From Methyloversatilis universalis FAM5 (GTDB lineage Bacteria; Pseudomonadota; Gammaproteobacteria; Burkholderiales; Rhodocyclaceae): 64,000 bases of DNA. Below are positions 19,028-28,051 of this stretch, in pieces. The stretch lies in assembly GCF_000214035.2 (NCBI RefSeq), contig NZ_AFHG01000052.1, forward strand, positions 496,001-560,000. The letters are read 5' to 3'. The notes under the pieces are model-generated. The model saw nothing but the letters and a program-made list of their open reading frames with translations. It was not told the DNA's origin and did not search any database. Numbering within the stretch: the first letter of the stretch is position 1; every line of letters starts with the position of its first letter. The translations under genes were made by a program, and so were the position numbers.

Positions 19028-19978
19028 ATGAGCCTGACGCTTCCCGATACCCGCGCCGCGCGCATCCTGGTTGCTGGCGACGTGATGCTGGACCGCTACT
19101 GGTTCGGCGACGTGCAGCGCATTTCGCCCGAGGCGCCGGTGCCGGTGGTGAAGGTCGACCGGGTGGAGGAACGCCCGGGCGGCGCGGCCAATGTGGCGCG
19201 CAACTGTGCTGCACTCGGTGCGCAGGTGAGCCTGCTGTCGGTGGTCGGCGCCGACGACGCCGGTCGCACGCTGCGCGCCCAGATGCAGGGCGCCGGCATT
19301 GCCGCCAGCCTGCACGAGGATGCCCAGCTCGACACCACGATCAAGCTCCGCGTGATCGGGCGCCAGCAGCAGCTGCTGCGCATCGATTTCGAAAGCGCAC
19401 CGGCACGCGAGGTGCTGTGCGCCAAGCTCGACGAGTTCGCGCGACGGGTGAAGGATGCAGACATCGTCATCCTGTCCGACTATGGCAAGGGTGCGCTGGC
19501 CGACATCCGCGACATGATGGATATCGCGCGCGCTGCCGGAAAGCCGGTGCTGGTCGACCCCAAGGGCGACGACTACACCCGCTACGCCGGCGCCACGCTG
19601 CTCAAGCCCAACCGCAGCGAGCTGCGCGAAGTGGTGGGCAGCTGGGCCGACGACGACGACCTCGCACGCCGTGCGCACGCGCTGCGCGAACAGCTCGATC
19701 TGGGCGCGCTGCTGCTCACCCGTTCCGACGCGGGCATGAGTCTGTACGCCGCCGACGGTGTCGTGCACGAGCGCGCGCTCGCGCGCGAGGTGTATGACGT
19801 GAGCGGCGCAGGCGACACCGTGATCGCCACGATGGCGGTCATGATGGCCAGCGGCAGTTCCCAGGTCGATGCCATGCGTCTGGCCAACCGCGCGGCCGGC
19901 ATCGTGGTCGGCAAGCTGGGCACCGCGGTGTGTGCGCTGCATGAGCTGGATGCCGACCTGCGCCACAGCCCTGCCTGA
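19028..19978 (+). CDS. rfaE1: D-glycero-beta-D-manno-heptose-7-phosphate kinase
   Basis: 316 residues. PfkB-type sugar kinase making heptose-1,7-bisphosphate for the LPS core. Substrate motif RPGGAANVARNCAALG; ATP-site signature YDVSGAGDTVIATMA with catalytic Asp; DYGKGAL and KPNRSELREV. It has only the kinase half; in Enterobacteria this is fused to an adenylyltransferase (HldE), so the second activity must come from a separate gene not in this window. It follows lapB by 24 bp, another LPS-related gene. Confidence 0.93.
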   Translation: MSLTLPDTRAARILVAGDVMLDRYWFGDVQRISPEAPVPVVKVDRVEERPGGAANVARNCAALGAQVSLLSVVGADDAGRTLRAQMQGAGIAASLHEDAQLDTTIKLRVIGRQQQLLRIDFESAPAREVLCAKLDEFARRVKDADIVILSDYGKGALADIRDMMDIARAAGKPVLVDPKGDDYTRYAGATLLKPNRSELREVVGSWADDDDLARRAHALREQLDLGALLLTRSDAGMSLYAADGVVHERALAREVYDVSGAGDTVIATMAVMMASGSSQVDAMRLANRAAGIVVGKLGTAVCALHELDADLRHSPA

Positions 19979-20014
19979 GGGTATCCTTAGTCTGTCATCC
20001 TTCCGGGAGAGGTC

Positions 20015-20722
20015 ATGCGCCGTCTGACCTGCATGCTGTTGCTCTGCCTCGTGGCACCGGTGTTCGCCGCGCTGGACCTCAATACCGCCACCGTGGCCGA
20101 TCTTGATGCACTGCCCGGCGTCGGCCCCAGCCGTGCCCAGGCCATCGTCGATTACCGCTCACAGCACGGGGCCTTCAAGTCGGTTGATGAACTGCGCAAC
20201 GTGAAGGGCATCGGTGACAAGACCTTCGCCGAACTGAAGCCGCTGCTGTCCGTCGGTGCCGTGGCGTCGTCGGCACCCTCACCTTCGGCGCCCGCCGCTT
20301 CATCGACGACCGAGCCCACTGCCGCTCCGGCCGCCACCGGTGGCTTCCCGTGGTGGATGGTCGGGCTGGCGGTGGTGCTTGCCGCCGCGGCTTTCATGTT
20401 CATGCGCCGCCACCCTGCGGTCGCTTCGTCCGAGCCACCGGTCGCACCGGTGCCGGAAGCGAAGCCGGCGACTGCACCGCCGCGCCCGGCCAGCAGCGGC
20501 CAGACCTCGTCGGCGCCGCCACCGCGACCTGCCGGTGCCGGTTCGTCCGGGGTTTCATCGCATTCAGAGGCGTCTGCGCCGCCGGCACGACCGGCCGGTG
20601 CGCCGCCCCGTCCTGCGGGCAGCGCGCCCGCTGCCACGACTGCCGCACCGGCAGCCGATACGTCTTCGTCCGCGCCGCCCAAGCCGGCGGGCGGACCTCC
20701 GAAACCGGCCGGCTCGCGCTGA
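20015..20722 (+). CDS. ComEA-like helix-hairpin-helix protein with C-proximal TM and Pro-rich tail
   Basis: 235 residues. Signal-peptide-like N-terminus (about 1-19, LLLCLVAPVFA). A double HhH domain at about 20-75 has LNTATVADLDALPGVGPSRA and LRNVKGIGDKTF, as in ComEA. A Ser/Pro/Ala linker comes next, then one TM helix (WWMVGLAVVLAAAAFMFM, about 112-130). The last ~100 residues are low-complexity with about six PP(R/K)PAG-type motifs. ComEA binds incoming DNA in the periplasm, but classical ComEA has an N-terminal anchor and ends with the HhH; this layout is different. DNA binding is inferred; the tail's role is unknown. Could instead be a general envelope HhH protein. Confidence 0.75.
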   Translation: MRRLTCMLLLCLVAPVFAALDLNTATVADLDALPGVGPSRAQAIVDYRSQHGAFKSVDELRNVKGIGDKTFAELKPLLSVGAVASSAPSPSAPAASSTTEPTAAPAATGGFPWWMVGLAVVLAAAAFMFMRRHPAVASSEPPVAPVPEAKPATAPPRPASSGQTSSAPPPRPAGAGSSGVSSHSEASAPPARPAGAPPRPAGSAPAATTAAPAADTSSSAPPKPAGGPPKPAGSR

Positions 20723-20749
20723 GGCGGCCACACTGGATTCAATGCAGCC

Positions 20750-21652
20750 ATGCACTACAAGACGCTCGAAGATTTCGTCGGCAACACGCCGCTGGTTCGC
20801 CTGCAGCGCATTCCCGGGGCGGACAACGACCGCCGCGGCAATGTCATCCTGGCCAAGCTCGAAGGCAACAACCCGGCCGGCTCGGTGAAGGACAGGCCGG
20901 CGCTGTCCATGATCCGGCGCGCGGAGGAGCGCGGTGACATCAAGCCGGGCGATACCCTGATCGAGGCGACCAGCGGCAACACCGGCATCGCGCTGGCCAT
21001 GGTCGCTGCGATGCGTGGCTACAAGATGATTCTGGTGATGCCCGAGAACCAGAGCGTCGAGCGCCGCCAGAGCATGGCGGCCTATGGCGCCGAACTGGTG
21101 CTGACCGCCAAGGAAGGCAGCATGGAGCTGGCGCGCGACACCGCGGAAAAGCTGCGCGACGAAGGCCGCGGCATCATCCTCGATCAGTTCGCGAACAGCG
21201 ACAATCCGCGCGCCCACATCGAAGGCACCGGACCGGAAATCTGGCGTGACACCGCGGGGCGCGTCACCCATTTCGTTAGTTCGATGGGCACCACCGGCAC
21301 CATCATCGGCACGTCGACCTATCTCAAGTCGCAGAATCCGGACATCCAGATCATCGGCTGCCAGCCGGAAGAGGGGGCGCAGATCCCCGGCATACGCAAA
21401 TGGCCGGAAGCCTACCTGCCGAAGATCTACGACCGCACCCGCGTCGATCGCCTGGAATACGTCGGCCAGCACGACGCCGAAGAAATGACCCGCCGTCTGG
21501 CACGGGAAGAAGGCATCTGCGCCGGCATCAGCTCCGGCGGGGCGATGGTGGTCGCGCTGCGCATTGCGGCCGAGGTCGAGAACGCGACCATCGTGAGCAT
21601 CGTGTGCGATCGCGGCGACCGCTACCTTTCGACGGGTGTGTTCCCTTCCTGA
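20750..21652 (+). CDS. cysM: Cysteine synthase B (O-acetylserine sulfhydrylase)
   Basis: 300 residues. PLP enzyme forming cysteine from O-acetylserine and sulfide or thiosulfate. PLP lysine about 47 in NNPAGSVKDRPAL; cofactor motifs TSGNTGIALAM and SSMGTTGTIIGT. The CysM-type stretches ARDTAEKLRDEG and LDQFANSDNPRAH distinguish it from CysK. The C-terminus ICAGISSGGAMVVAL is intact. Same strand as the HhH gene, 27 bp after it. The next gene starts inside its 3' end. Confidence 0.95.
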   Translation: MHYKTLEDFVGNTPLVRLQRIPGADNDRRGNVILAKLEGNNPAGSVKDRPALSMIRRAEERGDIKPGDTLIEATSGNTGIALAMVAAMRGYKMILVMPENQSVERRQSMAAYGAELVLTAKEGSMELARDTAEKLRDEGRGIILDQFANSDNPRAHIEGTGPEIWRDTAGRVTHFVSSMGTTGTIIGTSTYLKSQNPDIQIIGCQPEEGAQIPGIRKWPEAYLPKIYDRTRVDRLEYVGQHDAEEMTRRLAREEGICAGISSGGAMVVALRIAAEVENATIVSIVCDRGDRYLSTGVFPS

Positions 21653-23651
21653 GCGCCTGCGTGGCGTCGTCCTCGCGCTGACGCTGGCGGCCTCCGCCGC
21701 GTCGCAGGCCTCACTCGACCTGAGCTTCGACCGCCTGCAGGCACCCGCGCTGACCCTGGAACAGGTCAGCGTGTCGCTGCAGTCCCTCGATCGCGGGCCG
21801 GCGCGGCTGCGCATCGCGCAGGCCCGCATTGCTGGACGCGACCTGTCCGATCTGCGGCTCGACTGCGCCGAATTTTCCCTGCATCCCGAAATGCGCTGCC
21901 GCGGCGGCGTGCTGCGCGCCCACGGTCATTCGCCGTGGCAGCTGGATTTTTCGCTGACCGGTGCGCAGCGCACCCTGAAGGCTCGCGTGCAGCCGCCGGG
22001 CAGCCCGCCGATCGACATCGAAGGCGCGCTCGCGGGCGCGCACCCTCACCTGCGGCTGAACACCCGGGCTGCAGATCTGGTACGCCTGGTGGCCTTGGAC
22101 CCGGTGCTGCAGAAGGCGGTGGCGGCCTACACGCCGGCCGGCCGCGTCGATATCGATGCGCAGCTGAGCGATTTCGGCGCCGGCCGCTCGATGCGCATCG
22201 CCGCGCGTCTCGATCTGCAGGACGCGCGTTTTTCGTCGGCGGACGGTCTGCGCGCGGCCGAGGGCCTGGCGCTCGGCATCGAAATCCGTGCGCGGGCCGA
22301 TGGCGCCCGCTGGAACGGCGAACTGTCTGCAGACTGGCATGCCGGCGAGCTGCTGTGGGATGCGGTCTATCTGAAGGGCGGCGGGACCGCGCTGGCCAGC
22401 CGCTTTGCGCTCGATTCCGGGCAGCTGACGCTGAGCGACGGTGCGCTGGATCTGGCAGAGGTGGGGCGGCTGAGCTTTTTTGCGGACTGGGGCCGGTCCG
22501 CAGCCGGTGCGCCGGCGTTGCGCAGCGCCCGGATCGACGGGCAGGCCTTCGACCTCGAGGCGCTGAACGGGCGCTTCATCGCGCCGCTGTCGGCGGTACA
22601 CGGCTGGCCTGCGCTGGCGCTGTCCGGCCGCGCGGACATGACGCTGTCGGTCGATGCGCAGGGGCCCGAGACCGCGCGGCTGCAGTTGCACGGCGTGGCA
22701 CTGGCTGACGCGGCGGGCCGCTGGTCCCTGGATCGGGTGGATGCCGATCTGCCCTGGCAGCGCGAACAGCCGACCGCAGCGCGCGCAGCCGTGGCCGGCG
22801 CGCACTTCGGGCGCATTCCGCTCGGCCCGTTCGAACTGCGTGCGGTGCTGTCGCCTGACCGGGTATCGATGGAACCGGTGCGCATTCCGGTGCTCGATGC
22901 CGGGCTGCGGCTCAACCAGCTCGAATTCGTACAGGACGACGGGCGCTGGCGTGGCGATCTGTCCTTCGATCTGGAGCCGGTGTCGATGCCGGCACTGAGC
23001 GAGGCACTCGGGCTGCCGCGCATGGCAGGCAGCTTCGCCGCCAGCGTGCCCGGGGTGCGCTGGCGCGACGGCGTGCTGGCGCTCGACGGCCAGATGCTCA
23101 TCCGGGTGTTCGACGGCTATGTCGCCGCCACTGGCCTGAAACTGGTCGAACCTTTCGGTGCCACCCCGCGTGTGCTTGCCGACCTGCAGATGCGTTACAT
23201 CGATCTGGAAGCGCTGACCGACACGGTGAAATTCGGACGGGTGACCGGCCGGCTGGACGGCGACGTGACCGGGCTGGAACTGCTGCGCTGGCGGCCGGTG
23301 GCTTTCGACGCACGCATAAGATCGAGTGAAGGCGACTACCCTCGCGTCATCAGCCAGCGCGCAGTGCAGAACATCACCGCGCTGGGCGGCCCCGGTGCAG
23401 CCGCGGCGATACAGCGCAGCTTTCTCGGTTTTTTCGAGCGCTTCGGCTACCGTCGCATCGGGCTGAGCTGCGTGCTGCGCGATGGCGTGTGCGACATGGA
23501 TGGACTGGACCACAAGGGCGGGGGCTTCGTACTGATCGAGGGCGGCGGCGTCCCGGCGCTGAGCGTGGTTGGCTACAATCGGCGCGTTGATTGGCCCGAA
23601 CTGCTGGACAGGCTGTCGCGGGTGACCGGCGCAACACCGGTCGTCAGGTGA
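21636..23651 (+). CDS. YdbH-like AsmA-superfamily envelope protein
   Basis: 671 residues. GTG start overlapping the cysM 3' end by 17 bp, followed by an export-type segment (RGVVLALTLAASAASQA). The rest is long beta-rich sequence with no TM helices, ending in LVEPFGATPRVLADLQMRYIDL-type AsmA/YdbH repeats (for example GRVTGRLDGDVTGLELLRW) and a C-terminal GGGFVLIEGGG. Shorter than E. coli YdbH (879 aa). The main support is synteny: a small lipoprotein and a YdbL (DUF1318) homologue follow directly, matching ydbH-ynbE-ydbL. Inferred role: a bridge moving phospholipid between inner and outer membranes. Confidence 0.72.
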   Translation: MCSLPERLRGVVLALTLAASAASQASLDLSFDRLQAPALTLEQVSVSLQSLDRGPARLRIAQARIAGRDLSDLRLDCAEFSLHPEMRCRGGVLRAHGHSPWQLDFSLTGAQRTLKARVQPPGSPPIDIEGALAGAHPHLRLNTRAADLVRLVALDPVLQKAVAAYTPAGRVDIDAQLSDFGAGRSMRIAARLDLQDARFSSADGLRAAEGLALGIEIRARADGARWNGELSADWHAGELLWDAVYLKGGGTALASRFALDSGQLTLSDGALDLAEVGRLSFFADWGRSAAGAPALRSARIDGQAFDLEALNGRFIAPLSAVHGWPALALSGRADMTLSVDAQGPETARLQLHGVALADAAGRWSLDRVDADLPWQREQPTAARAAVAGAHFGRIPLGPFELRAVLSPDRVSMEPVRIPVLDAGLRLNQLEFVQDDGRWRGDLSFDLEPVSMPALSEALGLPRMAGSFAASVPGVRWRDGVLALDGQMLIRVFDGYVAATGLKLVEPFGATPRVLADLQMRYIDLEALTDTVKFGRVTGRLDGDVTGLELLRWRPVAFDARIRSSEGDYPRVISQRAVQNITALGGPGAAAAIQRSFLGFFERFGYRRIGLSCVLRDGVCDMDGLDHKGGGFVLIEGGGVPALSVVGYNRRVDWPELLDRLSRVTGATPVVR

Positions 23652-23674
23652 GCGGCCGTGAAACGAGGAATGCA

Positions 23675-23848
23675 ATGAACAGAGCGCTGTACGCACTGCT
23701 GATCGCGGCCGCGATGCTGTCCGGCTGCGTCACCATCAACATCTATTTCCCGGCTGCCGCAGCCGAGAAGGCGGCTGACCGCATCATCGACGAGGTGTGG
23801 CAGCTGAAGAAGGAACAGGGCGCGAAGCCGGAAGGGAAGCAGCCATGA
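23675..23848 (+). CDS. YnbE-like small lipoprotein
   Basis: 57 residues. Lipobox MLSGC with lipidated Cys 18, then VTINIYFPAAAAEKAADRII and a charged helical tail. Too short for many gene finders. The ATG at 23675 is chosen because it gives a complete signal peptide. It sits 23 bp after the YdbH-like gene and overlaps the YdbL-like gene by ATGA. By position it is the outer-membrane partner of the YdbH-like protein; sequence similarity to E. coli YnbE is limited to the lipobox and the T-I-N-I-type strand. Confidence 0.75.
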   Translation: MNRALYALLIAAAMLSGCVTINIYFPAAAAEKAADRIIDEVWQLKKEQGAKPEGKQP

Positions 23849-24255
23849 ACGCACTGAAGCGCATCGCGCTGCTCGCCGCGCTGGTGGCGTCTGCCGCCTG
23901 GGCCCAGGGCAATCTTGAAATCAACACGCCGGCGATCAGCCAGATCAAGTCCGGCATGCAGGCGCGGCACGCGCAGCTCGCGCCGCACTACGCCTCCGGT
24001 GCGGTCGGCCTCGGCGCCGATGGCACGGTCGCGCTGCGCGATGCCAGCGCGGTACCGCTGGCGCAACGGCAGGCGGTGCAGGGTCTGGTCGCGCAGGAAA
24101 ACGCGGATCGCGCCGCGCTCTACCGCGAGATCGCGCGCGCCAACGGTCATCCGGAATGGGAGGCGGACATCCGCAACACTTTCGCCCAGCGCTGGATCGA
24201 ACGCGCCCAGCCCGGCTGGTATGTCCAGTCGGGCGGCCAGTGGTCACGCAAGTAA
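23845..24255 (+). CDS. ydbL: YdbL family periplasmic protein (DUF1318)
   Basis: 136 residues. Cleavable signal peptide (about 1-20, ALVASAAWAQG). A helical domain follows with QGLVAQENADRAALYREIAR, and the C-terminal signature ERAQPGWYVQSGGQW closely matches the end of E. coli YdbL (AKPGEYVQ..NGKW). The start overlaps the lipoprotein stop, so the three genes are one translational unit. YdbL is thought to modulate assembly of the YdbH/YnbE bridge; this is known for E. coli and inferred here. Confidence 0.85.
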   Translation: MNALKRIALLAALVASAAWAQGNLEINTPAISQIKSGMQARHAQLAPHYASGAVGLGADGTVALRDASAVPLAQRQAVQGLVAQENADRAALYREIARANGHPEWEADIRNTFAQRWIERAQPGWYVQSGGQWSRK

Positions 24256-24290
24256 CTCAACGAACAACACAAGGTCATTCGATATTCCAC

Positions 24291-25082
24291 ATGGCTGCCG
24301 TACTCGTATTCGACATCGAAAGCATTCCGGACATCGCCGGCATACGCACGCTCAACAATCTGCCGGACGAACTGTCCGACGCCGAAGTGGCGGAATTCGC
24401 CTTTCAGCAGCGGCGCGCTGCGGTCGGGCACGATTTCCTGCCGCTGCATCTGCAGCGGGTGGTGGTCATTTCGTGCGCGCTGCGCGACGCGAAGTCGCTG
24501 AAAGTGTGGTCGCTGTCCGAGCCGGAGAACAGCGAAGGCCAGATCATCCAGCGCTTCTACGAAGGCATCGAGAAACTTACGCCGCAGATCGTGTCGTGGA
24601 ACGGCGCCGGCTTCGATCTGCCGGTGCTGCATTACCGCGGCCTGATCCACGGCGTGACCGCGCCGCGCTACTGGGAGATGGGCGAGGGCGACGGCCCGGA
24701 CGCGCGCGAGTTCAAGTGGAACAACTACATCAGCCGCTACCACTCGCGCCATCTCGACCTGATGGACCTGCTTGCGCTCTACCAGGGCCGCGGCAACGCG
24801 CCGCTCGACGACCTGGCCAAGCTGATCGGTTTCCCGGGCAAGCTGGGCATGGACGGATCGGCGGTATGGGGCGCCTGGCAGCGCGGCGAGATCGCCAGCA
24901 TCCGCGACTACTGCGAAACCGATGTGCTGAATACCTTCCTGGTGTTCCAGCGCTTCCAGCTGATGCGCGGCGTGCTCGACCGCGCGCAGTACGACGCCGA
25001 GATCGCCTTCGTGCGCGAGTGGCTGGCGACCCAGCCTGGCGAGCACTGGAAGGAGTATCTGGCGGCATGGAAAACCGCCTGA
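24291..25082 (+). CDS. Predicted 3'-5' exonuclease, DnaQ/PolB-like DEDDy fold (PF10108)
   Basis: 263 residues. Metal-dependent exonuclease fold: DxE motif I in VLVFDIESIPDIAG, motif II in SWNGAGFDLPVLHYR, a middle Asp in RHLDLMDLLALY, and motif III as YCETDVLNTFLV (the DEDDy Tyr-x3-Asp form). Resembles the stand-alone exonuclease domain of B-family polymerases, with no polymerase domain. Length normal for PF10108. Its in vivo role is not established for the family. The upstream open frame inside ydbL is not conserved, so I use ATG 24291. Confidence 0.88.
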   Translation: MAAVLVFDIESIPDIAGIRTLNNLPDELSDAEVAEFAFQQRRAAVGHDFLPLHLQRVVVISCALRDAKSLKVWSLSEPENSEGQIIQRFYEGIEKLTPQIVSWNGAGFDLPVLHYRGLIHGVTAPRYWEMGEGDGPDAREFKWNNYISRYHSRHLDLMDLLALYQGRGNAPLDDLAKLIGFPGKLGMDGSAVWGAWQRGEIASIRDYCETDVLNTFLVFQRFQLMRGVLDRAQYDAEIAFVREWLATQPGEHWKEYLAAWKTA

Positions 25083-25105
25083 TCGGGGCTGCTTGAAAAA
25101 ATGTC

Positions 25106-25133
25106 TTGAACAGGCGCGAGATTTCGCTATACT
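25106..25133 (+). promoter_or_regulatory. Sigma-70-type promoter of tRNA-Val
   Basis: TTGAAC (25106-25111), 16-bp spacer, TATACT (25128-25133), with transcription expected to begin a few bases before the tRNA at 25148. The best textbook promoter in the window. Confidence 0.75.
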
Positions 25134-25147
25134 TGCGCCCTCTCTTC

Positions 25148-25224
25148 AGGCGCGTAGCTCAGCTGGTTAGAGCACCACCTTGACATGGTGGGGGTCGTTG
25201 GTTCGAGTCCAATCGCGCCTACCA
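25148..25224 (+). tRNA. tRNA-Val (anticodon GAC)
   Basis: 77 nt cloverleaf. Acceptor AGGCGCG pairs with CGCGCCT; the anticodon stem CCACC/GGTGG holds loop TTGACAT with anticodon GAC; the T-loop is GGTTCGAGTCC; the 3' end is an encoded ACCA. Reads GUC/GUU valine codons. Confidence 0.97.
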
Positions 25225-25342
25225 ACACACACTGCAGGGCTTGAAAGGCAGCGTTATGACACCGCGAACTCGTTTCACCCCGGTATCGATCACTGCCTGA
25301 GGCCTGCAGCCAAAGACGCACGTTCTGACGTGCGCAGACAGA

Positions 25343-25372
25343 AAAGTGCGGCCAAGGCCGCACTTTTTTTTC
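25343..25372 (+). terminator. Terminator between tRNA-Val and thrS
   Basis: Arms AAAGTGCGGCC and GGCCGCACTTT around AA, followed by eight T. It lies about 120 bp after the tRNA and about 50 bp before thrS, so it may end the tRNA transcript or act as an attenuator for thrS. The DNA between tRNA and stem shows no gene. Confidence 0.85.
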
Positions 25373-25420
25373 GTCCATAGATTCCATTACATCCCCGTTA
25401 CCGATTTCCGGAGCACCGCC

Positions 25421-27343
25421 ATGGTCAACATCACCCTGCCTGATGGTTCGGTCCGCAGTTTCGAATCCGCCGTGTCGGTGCGCGACGTCGCCGCCTCGAT
25501 CGGCGCCGGTCTTGCCAAGGCGGCGCTGGCTGGCCGTGTGGACGGCAAGCTGGTCGACACCTCCTTCGTGATCGAGCGCGATGCGCAGCTGGCTATCGTG
25601 ACCGACAAGGATGCCGGCGGCCTGGACACCATCCGCCACTCGACCGCTCACCTGCTGGCCTACGCGGTGAAGGAGCTGTTCCCGGACGCGCAGGTCACCA
25701 TCGGTCCGGTGATCGACAACGGCTTCTATTACGACTTCTCGTACAAGCGCCCGTTCACGCCGGAAGATCTGGTGGCGATCGAGCAGCGCATGGCCGAACT
25801 GGCGAAGAAGGACATTCCGGTGACCCGTGAGGTGTGGCCGCGCGACAAGGCGGTCGACTTTTTCAAGTCCATCGGCGAGCACTACAAGGCGGAAATCATC
25901 GCGTCGATTCCGGCCGATCAGGATGTGTCGCTTTACCGCGAGGGCGATTTCATCGATCTGTGCCGCGGCCCGCACGTGCCGTCCACCGGCAAGCTCAAGG
26001 TGTTCAAGCTGATGAAGGTGGCCGGCGCCTACTGGCGCGGTGACGCGAAGAACGAAATGCTCCAGCGCGTCTATGGCACCGCCTGGGCGAAGAAGGACGA
26101 GCAGGACGCCTACCTCAACATGCTGGAAGAGGCAGAAAAGCGCGATCACCGCCGGCTGGCCAAGCAGCTCGACCTGTTCCACATGCAGGAAGAGGCGCCG
26201 GGCATGGTGTTCTGGCACCCGAAGGGCTGGGTGGTGTGGCAGCAGATCGAGCAGTACATGCGTACTGCGCTCGACCGCGCCGGCTACCGCGAGGTGAAGA
26301 CGCCGCTGATGATGGACCGCGTGCTTTGGGAGAAATCGGGTCACTGGGAGAACTACCGCGAGAACATGTTCACCACCGAGTCGGAAAAGCGCGACTACGC
26401 GGTGAAACCGATGAACTGCCCGGGCCACGTGCAGATCTTCAACAACTCGCTGCATTCCTACCGCGATCTGCCGCTGCGCATCGCCGAATTCGGCTCCTGC
26501 CATCGCAACGAGCCGTCCGGTGCGCTGCACGGCCTGATGCGCGTGCGCGGCTTCGTGCAGGACGACGCCCACATCTTCTGCACCGAAGGCCAGATCACGT
26601 CGGAGGTGATCGCCTTCAATGAACTGCTGCAGACGGTGTACCGCGATTTCGGCTTCACCGATGTGGCGGTCAAGCTGTCGCTGCGTCCGCCCAAGCGCGC
26701 CGGTTCGGACGACGTGTGGGACCGCGCCGAAGCCGGTCTGCGCGATGCGCTGTCGGCGTCCGGCATGCAGTGGGAAGAGCTGCCGGGCGAGGGCGCCTTC
26801 TATGGTCCGAAGATCGAGTACCACATCAAGGACGCGATCGGCCGCTCCTGGCAGTGCGGCACGCTGCAGCTCGATTTCGTGCTGCCTGAGCGTCTGCACG
26901 CCGAATACGTTGCGGAAGACAACACCCGCCAGCGCCCGGTCATGCTGCATCGCGCAGTGCTCGGTTCGCTCGAGCGCTTCATCGGCATCCTGATCGAGAA
27001 CCACGCCGGCAACTTCCCGTTGTGGCTGGCGCCGGTGCAGGTGGTGGTGATGAGCATCACGGAAGCACAGGCCGAATACGCGCAAAACGTTGCAAACGCG
27101 CTACGCCAAGCCGGTCTCCGGGTCGAATGCGATTTGCGCGGAGAGAAAATAAACTATAAAATCCGCGAACATAGCTTGCAAAAGCTGCCTTACCAGATTG
27201 TCGTCGGCGACAAGGAGAAGGCAGCCAACGTGGTGGCCGTGCGTGCCCGCGGCAATATTGACCTCGGGCAGATGTCTCTCAGCGACCTGATTCAGCGTCT
27301 GGCTGATGAAATCGCGAGCAGGGGCATCGATCGCACGGCTTGA
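25421..27343 (+). CDS. thrS: Threonyl-tRNA synthetase
   Basis: 640 residues. Domains in order: TGS (about 1-61, [20 protein letters not shown]), the editing domain with [16 protein letters not shown] and [10 protein letters not shown], a class II catalytic core (about 243-535) with [13 protein letters not shown]-like [17 protein letters not shown] and the motif-3 [15 protein letters not shown], then the anticodon-binding domain ([13 protein letters not shown]). The zinc Cys in NCPGH is present. ATG 25421 is the family start. First gene of the thrS-infC-rpmI-rplT-pheST operon. Confidence 0.98.
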   Translation: MVNITLPDGSVRSFESAVSVRDVAASIGAGLAKAALAGRVDGKLVDTSFVIERDAQLAIVTDKDAGGLDTIRHSTAHLLAYAVKELFPDAQVTIGPVIDNGFYYDFSYKRPFTPEDLVAIEQRMAELAKKDIPVTREVWPRDKAVDFFKSIGEHYKAEIIASIPADQDVSLYREGDFIDLCRGPHVPSTGKLKVFKLMKVAGAYWRGDAKNEMLQRVYGTAWAKKDEQDAYLNMLEEAEKRDHRRLAKQLDLFHMQEEAPGMVFWHPKGWVVWQQIEQYMRTALDRAGYREVKTPLMMDRVLWEKSGHWENYRENMFTTESEKRDYAVKPMNCPGHVQIFNNSLHSYRDLPLRIAEFGSCHRNEPSGALHGLMRVRGFVQDDAHIFCTEGQITSEVIAFNELLQTVYRDFGFTDVAVKLSLRPPKRAGSDDVWDRAEAGLRDALSASGMQWEELPGEGAFYGPKIEYHIKDAIGRSWQCGTLQLDFVLPERLHAEYVAEDNTRQRPVMLHRAVLGSLERFIGILIENHAGNFPLWLAPVQVVVMSITEAQAEYAQNVANALRQAGLRVECDLRGEKINYKIREHSLQKLPYQIVVGDKEKAANVVAVRARGNIDLGQMSLSDLIQRLADEIASRGIDRTA

Positions 27344-27362
27344 TTTTTTTCGTCTCGGGAGC

Positions 27363-27893
27363 ATGAGCATCAGTCAGCAAAAATCGCAGCGCACCAATTC
27401 GGAGATCAACGCACCTGAAATCCGCCTCGTAGGCGACGAAGGTGAGCAGCTCGGAATCATGTCTTCACGCCAGGCATTGGCCATGGCGGAAGAAGCCGGG
27501 CTCGATCTGGTCGAAATTGCGCCGCTGGCCAAGCCGCCGGTCTGTCGTCTGATGGATTTCGGCAAGTTCAAGTACCAGGAAGCAAAGCGCGCTGCCGAGG
27601 CAAAGTCGAAGCAGAAGCAGATCCAGGTCAAGGAAGTGAAGTTCCGTCCGGGTACGGATGAGGGCGACTACCAGATCAAGCTGCGCAATCTGAACCGCTT
27701 CCTGCTGGACGGCGACAAGGCGAAGGTGACGTTGCGCTTCCGCGGTCGCGAAATGGCCCACCAGGAATTCGGCATGCGACTGCTCGAACGCGTGAAGAAC
27801 GATCTCGAGGCGATCGCGGTGGTCGAGCAGTTCCCGAAGCTGGAAGGCCGTCAGCTCATCATGGTGCTGGCGCCGCAGAAGAAAAAGTCCTGA
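27363..27893 (+). CDS. infC: Translation initiation factor IF-3
   Basis: 176 residues from the ATG. N-domain (about 10-80) [19 protein letters not shown] and [25 protein letters not shown]; linker rich in Lys; C-domain with [17 protein letters not shown] and [18 protein letters not shown]-3 genes often use rare start codons for autoregulation. Here GGGAG (27357-27361) is only 1 nt from the ATG at 27363 but 7 nt from an in-frame ATC at 27369, so the true start may be ATC. Confidence 0.95.
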   Translation: MSISQQKSQRTNSEINAPEIRLVGDEGEQLGIMSSRQALAMAEEAGLDLVEIAPLAKPPVCRLMDFGKFKYQEAKRAAEAKSKQKQIQVKEVKFRPGTDEGDYQIKLRNLNRFLLDGDKAKVTLRFRGREMAHQEFGMRLLERVKNDLEAIAVVEQFPKLEGRQLIMVLAPQKKKS

Positions 27894-27910
27894 GACGGAC
27901 TGAAGGATCT

Positions 27911-27972
27911 GCCGGGGAAACCCGGCGATGCGCGAAGCTCCGGCTTCGCGTCGCCGGCGTGAAAGCGCCGGC
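27911..27972 (+). promoter_or_regulatory. Structured leader of rpmI-rplT: three consecutive hairpins
   Basis: In the 158-bp infC-rpmI gap: GCCGGG-GAAA-CCCGGC (27911-27926, GNRA loop), CGCGAAGC-TCCG-GCTTCGCG (27931-27950), and GCCGGCG/CGCCGGC (27953-27972). The last is followed by A7, not T, so it is no plus-strand terminator. Position fits a translational control leader bound by L20, as known in other bacteria; inferred here. Confidence 0.5.
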
Positions 27973-28051
27973 AAAAAAAGTGTTCACGGGTCCGAAAGTG
28001 CAGCGATAGGTTCGCCGCCACCTGTGAAGATGACATAAATGGAGTTTTGTC

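Noticed and set aside
25180-25380. A 66-codon frame over tRNA-Val and the thrS upstream terminator
   Set aside because: It begins inside the tRNA and its end encodes the terminator hairpin.
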